From: Geminisphaera colitermitum TAV2
Lineage (GTDB): Bacteria > Verrucomicrobiota > Verrucomicrobiia > Opitutales > Opitutaceae
NCBI RefSeq assembly: GCF_000171235.2
Contig: NZ_ABEA03000095.1
Location: 1-58,155 of the forward strand
DNA: 58,155 bases
Direction: 5' to 3'
Part shown: one piece after another, positions 49,901 to 57,447 of the stretch
Layout of the letters: every line of letters starts with the position of its first letter
Numbering within the stretch: position 1 is the first letter of the stretch
Translations under genes and position numbers: made by a program
Notes under the pieces: model-generated
The model's input: only the letters and a program-made list of their open reading frames with translations
Databases searched by the model: none
Told to the model about the DNA's origin: nothing

Positions 49901-50415
49901 TGGCGGATCGGGCGGGCTTCGCCGAAGTCAATGACGTCGCTGGTTACGATGGGGGCGGGGCGTCTTTTACTTGGTTTGCGGTTGTCGGGTTTGTGGCGGG
50001 GGGCGTTGAGCGAGAATTCACCGAGCGAAACGCCGTCGGCGGTGAGGCTGATTTTGGCAGGCACCGCCCAGTTCGTCCAGCCTACGCGTGGAATCGCCAC
50101 GCCGCGCAGGGTGGTGTTGGCTGGGAAATCAAGGACGAGACTGGTGCCAGCAAGTTGTGAGAACATTGGCGTCTGATCCAGCCGGGCATTGTTGGCGGCT
50201 TCGGCAGAGAAACCGGGTTTTTCAGGGGATGTTGATTGAAAAGAAATGGCGGAGGCCGGAAGTGGTTTCAGATAAATGTCCCGTGCCGAGGCAAGCGGCG
50301 CAGCCATCGCCATCGTGGGGATGAAATGCGCCAGCAGCAGAGATAGAAGGCCAATGCCTTTCGTGATGCGCAGTGGCTTCGTGAGCGTTTTTAAATGGAT
50401 GTTTTTTTGTGACAT
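46993..50415 (-). CDS. large secreted multidomain protein, putative glycoside hydrolase
   Basis: An 1140-residue protein with a signal peptide (MSQKNIHLKTLTKPLRITKG, hydrophobic core IGLLSLLLAHFIPTMAMA). The N-terminal half contains beta-sandwich, carbohydrate-binding-like segments (TTLRGVAIPRVGWTNWAVPA). The C-terminal third (from about 720) looks like an (alpha/alpha)6 barrel: FAWIESHTNTLGDLNSGLGA, VLYGMWAYARCSGDWDFVAQ, REHSGSSAIDMDGIGYEGAV and FHARHGGPDHAASEIALTLS. No CAZy family could be assigned by eye. A C11 tract (sense; 49432-49442) lies in the coding sequence (PSPPPSWEQ). It probably attacks the module C polysaccharide outside the cytoplasm. Confidence 0.8.
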   Translation of the reverse strand: MSQKNIHLKTLTKPLRITKGIGLLSLLLAHFIPTMAMAAPLASARDIYLKPLPASAISFQSTSPEKPGFSAEAANNARLDQTPMFSQLAGTSLVLDFPANTTLRGVAIPRVGWTNWAVPAKISLTADGVSLGEFSLNAPRHKPDNRKPSKRRPAPIVTSDVIDFGEARPIRQLRVTVKSVESTGNTHGTLKLCAYQLAPIHIDLKSVGGVPTDSTGVELVIQQNSPAPRSGTALTASIYQFRRITSMRAPLPALAPGENRIRVRWNEFSPDELPVIAPISPQHFHALLIGNADPEKNDASTALLSWSFLKNTPNDTTRAALTPPSPPPSWEQIAKRDFSADAEGWRPGIPSDGFGRFGWLQNNGLLVGSLAPDRFAATAIDGQGNKQTGDWRFHFGDAKVQSWTRTSADWVSVRHEARYDFSAEMRNELAAKAPELLKETRFPQAVTASILAPGFLLDSQDRSLVIESTAIGKTRQKNVSTSSPSSPPRILAPTRTGIRWLDTGSPLNGDDLSEGWIIVVWPDLDGIPLMLALQKKTALIRIQNTTIELRTENGPLGRIGVAFPSGYYLRGTEKLDHTGTDVTLAQRARQIAAILRAYPLSATQEFRTPSDAPGTIEIRETIQHLEWRNDWDEPARRVAPIPPLVRFAADNGYPVTLPQKLLPSFDWPTKTGPYTAVDGNIITWRLPVPEKGTRFYLRPAGPDKLADHVAAEIPASSRPRTSVRIDALAGWWMQAPGSLAFPLLDATQQKTFLEGYRERLEQSLQPTAWFLRKEPFSQAAYPVSFAWIESHTNTLGDLNSGLGAVLYGMWAYARCSGDWDFVAQKWPALRGAFEYYLVQHDWNNMQTGAREHSGSSAIDMDGIGYEGAVAFAAMSQELGYTDEAALGRLLTARLGLSTTMRWIGPAWTQPLRPRDQWDTVGVGFSEFSGFDTFHARHGGPDHAASEIALTLSWVGQYPELYDLHLRGLGRDFWQWFEQDFVGKKMVDWRKNHPGNRNNHPANITAHLYMRGLLGAPISELTDELAKQSEWGLEPRAAVAQENAALYALIAGRDFPVSLISWGRAAVKKAEFDKVAKQADLEFSSSVPALLTFAVTTLPEIIRLNAKPVTATTITTASSGEEIRLQLSLPPGESRIEIIFP
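49432..49442. repeat. G11 (sense C11) tract in the large secreted protein gene
   Basis: Eleven G on the plus strand within the coding sequence about codons 325-328. Slippage would truncate the protein before its likely catalytic domain. Confidence 0.9.
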
Positions 50416-50502
50416 GAAGTTATGGAGGGGGGGCGGGGGGGCGCGACCACGCTCCCGCCTTAATGACTAGGACGGAAACGGGGGCGGATGTGTTGTGATG
50501 GC

Positions 50503-51558
50503 TTAACGGAATCCGAAGCGCCGGAGGCAAACAAAGGCTGTGGCGGCGCAACCAATGAGGAGCGCCATTGTCCGTGGTTCAGGAACCAGCGGTGTGACGT
50601 CATTCAATGAGGTGCCGAACCGAATTTCATCTATGGTAAAGGTGCGGCTTGAAGAGTTTGCGTTCATACTTAGTTGCAAGGCACCGGTCAGGCTGTAAGT
50701 CCCGCTGGTGACCGCATCATCCGACACCGTGCAGATGACGTTTGTAGTGCCGGAGCCGATAGTCGCGGTTTCCAGCCCGGCAAAACTGGTTGCTTTGAAA
50801 TAATCGAATTGAGTTTCGGAAAGCACCCACTGGGTGGCCATGCCTGTCGTGTCGGCATCGAGTTGCACGCCAACGTTGGTGAAACGGGCAAGGACGATAT
50901 AGGTGGCGCCAGCGGGCAGTGATATGGAGGAATTGGTGGCATTGGCGGCGGGGCCGTCGTAGCCAACTGCGAGCGTGTTGTTGGAGGAGCCGCTATTGTC
51001 AGCAGCCGAGGCAAAACGTCTCGTCGTCACATCTGTCGGGGAAGCGGCGATGTCCACGATGGCGTAGGGGGTCTTGTCGGTGCTAGGCGAAGTGCTGAAC
51101 TGTATCAAATAGCTGCCGTAAAGAGTGCCGGAATAGGTTGCGAGTGAGTCGGAGAGGTAGGCCCCCGAATGAGTCCCGGAAGAGGACTTTTGAAATGCGC
51201 TCCCGCCGCTGACGGCGAGGTTGCTGAAGGTGAGTCCGGTGGACTGTATGTTGATGCCGGTTGTGGCGTTTGAGTTACTGGATCCCCATGCCGATTCGGC
51301 GCGTAGACCGATGGAATGGGTGCTGACGGTCTGGCCGCGCAAGGTGCCGTCAACATAGCCGTTAAATCCTTCATAAATGAGCAGTTCAGCCCTGGCGGTG
51401 CCGGTCAGCAGTCCGAATACCAGCATGGCGCTTCCCAGCATTGCGTTCGAACAGGCGGCACGACGGGAGGCAACGTGAGGGGGGATGATGTGATTTGGAG
51501 CGGAGACGGAGTCGCAAGCGACCGACGCGATGGAGTGGAGATTATGGTGCGATTTCAT
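50503..51558 (-). CDS. PEP-CTERM exported protein, module C
   Basis: A 351-residue protein. A long N-terminus (MKSHHNLHSIASVACDSVSA) precedes the hydrophobic core SAMLVFGLLTGTARA, so the signal peptide is extended or the true start is the inner MLGSAMLVFG. The body is a Ser/Thr/Gly-rich beta domain (LLIYEGFNGYVDGTLRGQTV, then RTFTIDEIRFGTSLND). It ends VPEPRTMALLIGCAATAFVC then LRRFGFR, the PEP-CTERM anchor. It is the module C counterpart of 16115 and 37158. Confidence 0.9.
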   Translation of the reverse strand: MKSHHNLHSIASVACDSVSAPNHIIPPHVASRRAACSNAMLGSAMLVFGLLTGTARAELLIYEGFNGYVDGTLRGQTVSTHSIGLRAESAWGSSNSNATTGINIQSTGLTFSNLAVSGGSAFQKSSSGTHSGAYLSDSLATYSGTLYGSYLIQFSTSPSTDKTPYAIVDIAASPTDVTTRRFASAADNSGSSNNTLAVGYDGPAANATNSSISLPAGATYIVLARFTNVGVQLDADTTGMATQWVLSETQFDYFKATSFAGLETATIGSGTTNVICTVSDDAVTSGTYSLTGALQLSMNANSSSRTFTIDEIRFGTSLNDVTPLVPEPRTMALLIGCAATAFVCLRRFGFR

Positions 51559-51614
51559 GGTGACGATTTTGGTGGTTTGGATGACGGGATGTGATGGAGA
51601 GTCAGAGGAAAAAA

Positions 51615-52643
51615 TCAGGCGCGAAGCCGGATCGGATTTTTGGTGAAACAGGCCTCAATGAGGTCTGTGAGTTTTGCTTCGGCGAGGCCGATGCAGGTGT
51701 CGGCGGCTCCGTAGTAGATTTTTACGGTGTCGTCGGGTTCAACGATGGCGTTGCAGGTGAAGGTTACGTTGCCGACGCGTCCGGTTAATTCGTAGTCGTG
51801 CTCGGGCCAGAGGATGGCGTCTTCGCCGCGGGCAATCACGCGGGCGGGATTTTGCAGGTCGAGGAGGCAGACGCCGAGGCGATAGATGAGGCCGGCTCCG
51901 GTGTTGGTGACGCCGTGGTAGATTTCGAGCCAGCCTTTGTCGGTGCGAATGGGGACGCAGCCGGCTCCGACCTTGAGGTTGTCCCAGAGGCCGGGACGGG
52001 CGCTCATGACAGGTTCGGCGCGGCCCCAGTAAATGAGGTCAGGCGAGTAACTGATCCAGATGCCGCAGGTGTCGTTGGGGTCGCCGAAGGGACGATCGAG
52101 GCGGGCGTAGAGGCCGTTGATTTTTTCGGGGAAGAGCGCGCCGTTGCGATTGCCTTGTTCGCTGACGATACCAACGCGCTCGAATGTCTTGAAATCCCGG
52201 GTACGAACAATACCAAGACGGCAGCCGCTGGTTTCGCTGCTGCTCGCATACATCAAAATGTAACTGCCGGGGTTGCCGGGCTCGGGCGTGATGCGCGGAT
52301 CGTAAACGCAGTCTTCGGCATGAGTGGAGTCGGGGGCGGGCCAGTCGAGGGGTTGGGGATCGACGGTCCACTTGATGCCGTCGCGGCTGCGCGCGAGCCA
52401 GAAAACCACCGGTTGGGCGAGCGTGGCGGCGTCAACGATCATGAGATACTCGTCACCAACCTTGATCGCGCCGGGGTTGAAGGCATACATGACGCGTCCG
52501 CCAGGGAAGTCCGCGGGGGTAAGGAGGGGGTTGAGGGGGTATTTACGGAAGATGCGACGGGATGGGGGGGGGGCGGGTGAAGCGTGGCCGTTGTGGGAGA
52601 CATTGGCGGAAGCGGGTGCGGGAAGTGGTGCGGTGGCGATCAT
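51615..52643 (-). CDS. GH130 family mannoside phosphorylase/hydrolase
   Basis: A 342-residue five-bladed propeller. VMYAFNPGAIKVGDEYLMIV, AEDCVYDPRITPEPG with the family catalytic Asp (about 115), NRNGALFPEKINGLYARLDR, LWDNLKVGAGCVPIRTDKGW and YYGAADTCIGLAEA are GH130 signatures. These enzymes phosphorolyse or hydrolyse beta-mannosides, giving mannose 1-phosphate or mannose. A C10 tract (sense; 52564-52573) lies in the N-terminal coding part (PAPPPSRR). A LacI-type operator is upstream (52719). Confidence 0.9.
   Translation of the reverse strand: MIATAPLPAPASANVSHNGHASPAPPPSRRIFRKYPLNPLLTPADFPGGRVMYAFNPGAIKVGDEYLMIVDAATLAQPVVFWLARSRDGIKWTVDPQPLDWPAPDSTHAEDCVYDPRITPEPGNPGSYILMYASSSETSGCRLGIVRTRDFKTFERVGIVSEQGNRNGALFPEKINGLYARLDRPFGDPNDTCGIWISYSPDLIYWGRAEPVMSARPGLWDNLKVGAGCVPIRTDKGWLEIYHGVTNTGAGLIYRLGVCLLDLQNPARVIARGEDAILWPEHDYELTGRVGNVTFTCNAIVEPDDTVKIYYGAADTCIGLAEAKLTDLIEACFTKNPIRLRA
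52564..52573. repeat. G10 (sense C10) tract in the GH130 gene
   Basis: Ten G on the plus strand within codons 24-27 of the GH130 gene, upstream of the catalytic domain. Confidence 0.85.
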
Positions 52644-52718
52644 CGGAAAATCGGGGAAAAGGTGGCGGCGATAGGGGGTGGGGATGGCGAAAAACGAGAG
52701 GCTGTGTGGAACTTGATA

Positions 52719-52729
52719 GAAACAGTTTC
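52719..52729 (-). promoter_or_regulatory. LacI-type operator upstream of GH130
   Basis: GAAACAGTTTC, a perfect palindrome around one base, 76 bases upstream of the GH130 start. On the minus strand it follows TTGACAGAAT, so it lies between a -35 box and the start site. It is identical (as reverse complement) to the operator at 55052. Confidence 0.7.
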
Positions 52730-52767
52730 ATTCTGTCAACAAAATCTTTGGCGGCTGGATGAGAAAA

Positions 52768-55008
52768 TTACATCGAAGTATCGCAGAGAATGCCGATGCC
52801 CCATTCGGTGAACGGAATATCGATTGTTGTGGGGCTGGTTTTGCTTCCGACGTTGAGCGTTAGGGTGCGACCCGATATCAGTTCTTGAATACGTTCGCCT
52901 TTGAAGACCCCGTCGCTGACCGCGAGGCGGGCGGATGTCACGTCAGGAGGTGCAAACACACACACGATTCTGCGTGTCCCGGAAGTGCCTGTCTTGATCA
53001 ACCAGCGTTCCCGCGCAGTCTGGTCGGGCAGGGATGCGGAGGAGGGATCGAGCGGCCAGAGAGGTGGTGTGGAGGCGCCGACGCAGTGCGTGATGAATTG
53101 CTCAAGTCTGGAGGTCCGTTCCACGGGATAAGTGTCCCCAAGGAATGTTCCGACATGGATGATGCGCCCCGGCGTAGTGTTGTTGTTGCCGATGGATGCT
53201 TCACCAACGAGGACACCGTCCGGGTGTGTCGCCCAGACTCGACCTGTAGCCGGGAATCCGGCCCAGGGTGTGAGCCATTGGCAGGCATAGAGGCGAAGGG
53301 GGGAATGCAGAGCGAGTTCGATCATGCCATGCGGCGGCAGTTCGCGGCGTCCGATCTCGCCGCCCGGGAGTAATCCGAGGCGTGCAAAAAAGCGTTCTTC
53401 GGGAGCGCGATAAATTCCTTCCGGCGTAAACGCTCCGCATTCTGATTCGCATACGAGTGTGCCGCCGCGGCGCACGAAGGTGGCGAGGGCGTTTTCGAGT
53501 TTTTCCCCGGTGACGAGTAGGCGTGGCAGGAAGAGCACTCGCAGGGTGGATTGCGGCGCGGTGAGAGCGTCGAGGTGATCTTCTTCAATGACGGCGTAGG
53601 GGATCGAAAGATTAACGAGTGCCTGGCAGTAGCCTTCGAGTGCATTGCGCGGTTTTCTGGCATTGGATTCCAGCGTCCAGTGCAGGTAGTAGCTGGATGG
53701 GCTGAACAGAACGCCCACCTCCGGGGTGTCGCAGATGTAGGAGGAGAGAAGTTTGTGGTGGCGGGCGATGATGGCACCTGTGTGTTGCATCGCGGTTATG
53801 CGGGCGCTGGCGTGGCCGTCGCGACCGTTGATCCCGAAGCCGGCGGATTCGCGTCCGAACACTTCGTCACGCCAGCACCAGAAAAGGATTTTGTCGGCTC
53901 CGCTCGCGAAACCGCGCCAGAGCCAGCGTTGTTGGGCGCTGGCGTCCACGGCGACGCTAAGGTTGAAGTCAAGCGAGCCGCGCCCGCCTTGGACTTCGCT
54001 GAGCCAGAATTGTTTTTTCCTGTTTGATTGGGCATCCGTTTTTGTGGGGTCGGGGGCGATCACGGAAGATGCGGCGGAGGCAGCCGAGCGGGCAAATTCC
54101 ACTCGTGCGGTGAAGGTGGTGTCGTCCATGACGGCGAGCCGCGGGAAACTGGAGCAGCCAATGCCATCGAGGTCGTCGGCGAAAATCCAGTCGTTGCCGC
54201 GATCTAGTGCGAAGGTTTCGGGCCCGCCGGATGAGAGGGGCGTGGGGTCGCCTGCATGCACGGTCACGAGGTGCTGTGGATCGAGGGCCTTGATGAGCTC
54301 GAAACGGCGGCGTCCGTGACGGTTGGCCTTCCAAGTTACGAAGCGCTGCCATGCGATTGCCTCGGTAAACGGGCTTTCGGTGTAGGGGTGCCAGTGGTTT
54401 TTCGGCGGCATGACCTCGCGCCATGAACTGTATCGGCGCTGCCAGGCGTGGTTGAGTCCCGCGAGCCCGTTGTATCGGGAATCCAACCACGCGCGAAATT
54501 CGTGCAGGCAGTGCGGACAAAAGCAAACAAAGGCATTGGACTGTTCATGCCAGCGCAGTTCGTTCCATGCGTCCCAGCCTGCAAGATTGGAGGCTCCACG
54601 GTAGCGTGTCACAACTTGGCTCAGGAATCCGGCCATGCGATCCCACACGGCGGGGTTTTCCGTGCAGCCGCCGGGTGTTAGTCCGAAGTTGGATTCGGCG
54701 CGCAGGGATGACACAACGCGTTGGCCGCGGTCGTCGATCATCTCGCTGCCGGGCACGATCTCGTGAATCCAGTGGGGCTGGAGTTCGGCGATGGTGCTGA
54801 GGATTAGCTTGAGGCCGTTGTGGTCCGCCATTTCGACGAGTTGGTCGTAGTCGCGAAATTCGAAAATCCCCGGCGTGCTTTCCGTCCATGCCCATGTGAC
54901 CCAAAGCTGGAGTGTGTCGAATCCCGTGTCGCGGATGCGTTTCAGGTCGTCGGCCCAGTGTTTCTGAACAGGGAAGGGGGGGCGATAATACTGGACGCCG
55001 ATGTTCAT
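52768..55008 (-). CDS. GH42-type beta-galactosidase-like glycosidase
   Basis: A 746-residue protein, MNIGVQYYRPPFPVQKHWAD. The TIM barrel has LAGWDAWNELRWHEQSNAFV with acid/base Glu150, the zinc-binding CFCPHC cluster (162-167) typical of GH42, and QFWLSEVQGGRGSL with nucleophile Glu338. A trimerisation-like beta/alpha domain (about 430-640) and C-terminal beta domain follow. No signal peptide. It acts on a beta-galactoside or related sugar. It is the first gene after lacI, with a GAAAC-T-GTTTC operator in its promoter. Confidence 0.88.
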   Translation of the reverse strand: MNIGVQYYRPPFPVQKHWADDLKRIRDTGFDTLQLWVTWAWTESTPGIFEFRDYDQLVEMADHNGLKLILSTIAELQPHWIHEIVPGSEMIDDRGQRVVSSLRAESNFGLTPGGCTENPAVWDRMAGFLSQVVTRYRGASNLAGWDAWNELRWHEQSNAFVCFCPHCLHEFRAWLDSRYNGLAGLNHAWQRRYSSWREVMPPKNHWHPYTESPFTEAIAWQRFVTWKANRHGRRRFELIKALDPQHLVTVHAGDPTPLSSGGPETFALDRGNDWIFADDLDGIGCSSFPRLAVMDDTTFTARVEFARSAASAASSVIAPDPTKTDAQSNRKKQFWLSEVQGGRGSLDFNLSVAVDASAQQRWLWRGFASGADKILFWCWRDEVFGRESAGFGINGRDGHASARITAMQHTGAIIARHHKLLSSYICDTPEVGVLFSPSSYYLHWTLESNARKPRNALEGYCQALVNLSIPYAVIEEDHLDALTAPQSTLRVLFLPRLLVTGEKLENALATFVRRGGTLVCESECGAFTPEGIYRAPEERFFARLGLLPGGEIGRRELPPHGMIELALHSPLRLYACQWLTPWAGFPATGRVWATHPDGVLVGEASIGNNNTTPGRIIHVGTFLGDTYPVERTSRLEQFITHCVGASTPPLWPLDPSSASLPDQTARERWLIKTGTSGTRRIVCVFAPPDVTSARLAVSDGVFKGERIQELISGRTLTLNVGSKTSPTTIDIPFTEWGIGILCDTSM

Positions 55009-55051
55009 GGTTTTGTCAGGAGGTGGTGCATGAGTAGGGATTAAACAACGA

Positions 55052-55062
55052 GAAACTGTTTC
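55052..55062 (-). promoter_or_regulatory. LacI-type operator upstream of GH42
   Basis: GAAACTGTTTC, 44 bases upstream of the GH42 start. On the minus strand TTGACGTAAT precedes it, the same arrangement as the GH130 promoter, so the operator fills the spacer after a -35 box. Confidence 0.7.
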
Positions 55063-55164
55063 ATTACGTCAATACATTGTGCGGGTATTCGGATCGCAAG
55101 GTGTGAATGTAATCGGGGAGGAGTGCTGGTGAGTTGGCGAGTGAAGGTGCCGCGCCGTCTGGCG

Positions 55165-56214
55165 TTACGGGGCCGTGGCAGTGGAGCGGCGGACGATGAG
55201 GGACAGGGGGAGGGTAACGGTCTGGCAGGCGGCGGCGGGGGTGGCGGTGGCGTGGGGGCGACGCGGAGTGGAGTCTTCGCTGTTGAGCATGGAGAATAGC
55301 ATTTTTACCGCCTCAATCCCCATCGTGTGTGCGGGGATGCGCATCGTTGTCATGGGGATGTCGAGGAAGGCGGTCTTTTCTGTGTCCTCGAAGGCGATGA
55401 TCGAGATGTCTTCGGGGATGCGCAGACCCATTTCGCGAGCTTCGAGTTGGAAGCCGATCGCCAGGTCCTCATTGGTTACAATCACGGCGGTGGGGCGTTC
55501 GGGGAGCGAGAGCAGGCGGCGGGCGGCGGCACGGCCTTCCTCGATGGTTGTAATGTCTGTCTCGATACATTGGCCGGGGGTTGTGGCACCGGTGTGCGGA
55601 CCTTTTTCGTTAAGGGCTTCGAGGTAGCCGGCGTAGCGTTGCTGGTGGCCGTGATCGGCATGCTTAAAGGATACCATCGCGATGTGGCGGTGGCGGAGTG
55701 AAAGAAGATAGCGGGTGGCGTTGAGGCCGGCGTTACGGTCATCAAGGAGGATTTGCGAGACGCCGTCATCCTGCGTTTTGTTGCCGACGATGGCATGGGG
55801 AATTTGCGACAGGCTGAGCTTTTCGGCGAGCGAGTAGCCTTGAAACATGGTGACGATGATGATGCCGGCAACGCTTTCGTTCATGACCATTTGTTTCAGT
55901 TCGCGGTTGTTGCGGATTTGCGGGACGAAGGGGCGGAGTTGCAGGCCGAAGCCGGAGGCGAAGGCGGTGTCGGTAATGCCGCTGAGGATACGTGAGGTGT
56001 AGCCGCTGTCGAGGGCGCCGCGGTGTTCGGGGACTAGGACGAGGAGACGGTTGCGGTCGATGGCTTTCCAGCGGGGTTGGAATCTATTGGTTTCCATGGT
56101 CTTTCGTATGAGGGCCACGGTTTCATCCTTCACACCAGCGCGTCCGTTGATGACGCGGGAGACGGTGGCAGGGGAGACTTTGGCGGTGCGGGCGATGTCG
56201 TAGATCGTGGCCAT
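55165..56214 (-). CDS. LacI family transcriptional regulator, module C
   Basis: A 349-residue regulator. The N-terminal HTH is MATIYDIARTAKVSPATVSR then VINGRAGVKDET, and the periplasmic-binding-like core has VAGIIIVTMF, GNKTQDDGVSQILLDDRNAG and PTAVIVTNEDLAIGFQLEAR. It would repress or activate the GH42, GH130 and associated genes in response to a sugar. Its own promoter contains a GAAAC-A-ATTTC site (56224) just before the start codon, so it is probably autoregulated. Confidence 0.93.
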   Translation of the reverse strand: MATIYDIARTAKVSPATVSRVINGRAGVKDETVALIRKTMETNRFQPRWKAIDRNRLLVLVPEHRGALDSGYTSRILSGITDTAFASGFGLQLRPFVPQIRNNRELKQMVMNESVAGIIIVTMFQGYSLAEKLSLSQIPHAIVGNKTQDDGVSQILLDDRNAGLNATRYLLSLRHRHIAMVSFKHADHGHQQRYAGYLEALNEKGPHTGATTPGQCIETDITTIEEGRAAARRLLSLPERPTAVIVTNEDLAIGFQLEAREMGLRIPEDISIIAFEDTEKTAFLDIPMTTMRIPAHTMGIEAVKMLFSMLNSEDSTPRRPHATATPAAACQTVTLPLSLIVRRSTATAP

Positions 56215-56223
56215 GATGTTTCT

Positions 56224-56234
56224 GAAACAATTTC
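56224..56234 (-). promoter_or_regulatory. LacI-type operator upstream of lacI
   Basis: GAAACAATTTC, 10 bases upstream of the regulator start, with an additional GTTTCA half-site at 56241. Differs by one base from the palindromes at the GH130 and GH42 promoters. Confidence 0.55.
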
Positions 56235-56287
56235 AAAGAAGTTTCAGTGCAAGCATGTTTCTCGGCGCATTGTGCTTTGTTGGGGGA

Positions 56288-56298
56288 GGGGGGGGGGG
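56288..56298. repeat. G11 tract upstream of lacI
   Basis: Five G, A and eleven G (56282-56298) in the 165-bp gap between lacI and the anti-sigma-like gene. On the sense strand of the minus-strand genes it is C-rich. Confidence 0.9.
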
Positions 56299-56379
56299 AC
56301 GCGATTACCCCTGAGTGCCGAGTGAAGGGTGAGGTGCGAGGCACCTCGTTGGCAACGGTTGGAAGCCGTCGCTCCTTGC

Positions 56380-57447
56380 TCAGAACCGGAAGGAGACGCG
56401 GTCGCCGCCACCGACTAGGCGGCGCACGGCGGAGGGCAGTACGTCGTCGGAATCCACGCGACGGAAAGAGTTGCGCTGCTGGTTTTCCGTGGAACCGGAT
56501 TCGTCTGTCATGGCATACGATTCGGCTTCCTGTAAGAAGGAGATCAGCCGGGCGAGCCGGGGGTTGCTGCGTATGGCGGAAAGGGCGTTGTCGGGGGCGG
56601 ATGCCGTTGCGGGGGTGGTGTCTTCGTCGAGCAGCGACGTCAAGAGGGTGAGGGGTGGTTGTTGCGCGTGGTGGCCGGCGAGGGGGAGCAGGGCGACGGG
56701 CAGATCTGATTCGTGCTGCATGTGAACGCCCAGCCAGTCGGAGTCGGATGCGGAGGAGTGGCCGCCAGACGAGATGACCAGACCGGCAACGCCAGAGGCG
56801 GCGAGGGGGGGCAATGATACGATCGTGCTCGTGCCAGTCAGCGAGGCCACGGCCGCAGTGACTGCCGGAGCATGTGTGGAAGGCGTGGATACGGCCGCGG
56901 TGGATGAGTGAGCGGGGTTGGCGTCCTCACTGACTGCCGGGGTTTGCGCCGCGAGGGTGGCGGTGGTGACAACGGCAAGCAGGTTTTGTTGATTGCCGTC
57001 TTCGGACGATGCGCCGCCGTTACCGGTGGGCATGGTCGCCGTCGGGTTGGCAAGGGTGGCAACGGTTGCGGTGGACGAGAGGGTGGTGGCGGGGGCGACG
57101 CCATCGGGCGCAGTTATCGGGGTGGATTGTGCCGCGATGGTGCTCGTGGTGGCTGCGGGGTCAGAGGAGGGCGAGGTGTTAAACGCCATGCGCTGGACGT
57201 TGACGACGCCAACAACAGAGAGGGCGAGCGCAGCCAAGGCTCCGATGGGCAGCGCGGCGGGCGAGGCTTTGCGCCAGACGAGGGAAATCCCCAGCCACCA
57301 AGGGCGGGGTTCGATGCAGGCGGCGAGTTGTTTGGTATGCAGTTCCTTTTCAAAGCGCGTCCAAAATTCTTCGGACGGGCGTTCGGCACGTTTGAGTCGC
57401 AATAGATCCTCAACAGACACGGTGGGTTTCGGTTGGTCGGGTTTCAT
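56380..57447 (-). CDS. putative anti-sigma factor, membrane protein
   Basis: A 355-residue protein whose ATG overlaps the stop of the sigma factor gene (57444-57447, ATGA). The N-terminal cytoplasmic part (about 1-65) has VSVEDLLRLKRAERPSEEFW; one membrane helix follows (PIGALAALALSVVGVVNV), then a long Ala/Thr/Ser-rich extracytoplasmic region without family similarity. Position and layout fit an anti-sigma factor; no zinc-binding HxxxCxxC motif is present, so this is inference. Confidence 0.65.
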   Translation of the reverse strand: MKPDQPKPTVSVEDLLRLKRAERPSEEFWTRFEKELHTKQLAACIEPRPWWLGISLVWRKASPAALPIGALAALALSVVGVVNVQRMAFNTSPSSDPAATTSTIAAQSTPITAPDGVAPATTLSSTATVATLANPTATMPTGNGGASSEDGNQQNLLAVVTTATLAAQTPAVSEDANPAHSSTAAVSTPSTHAPAVTAAVASLTGTSTIVSLPPLAASGVAGLVISSGGHSSASDSDWLGVHMQHESDLPVALLPLAGHHAQQPPLTLLTSLLDEDTTPATASAPDNALSAIRSNPRLARLISFLQEAESYAMTDESGSTENQQRNSFRRVDSDDVLPSAVRRLVGGGDRVSFRF

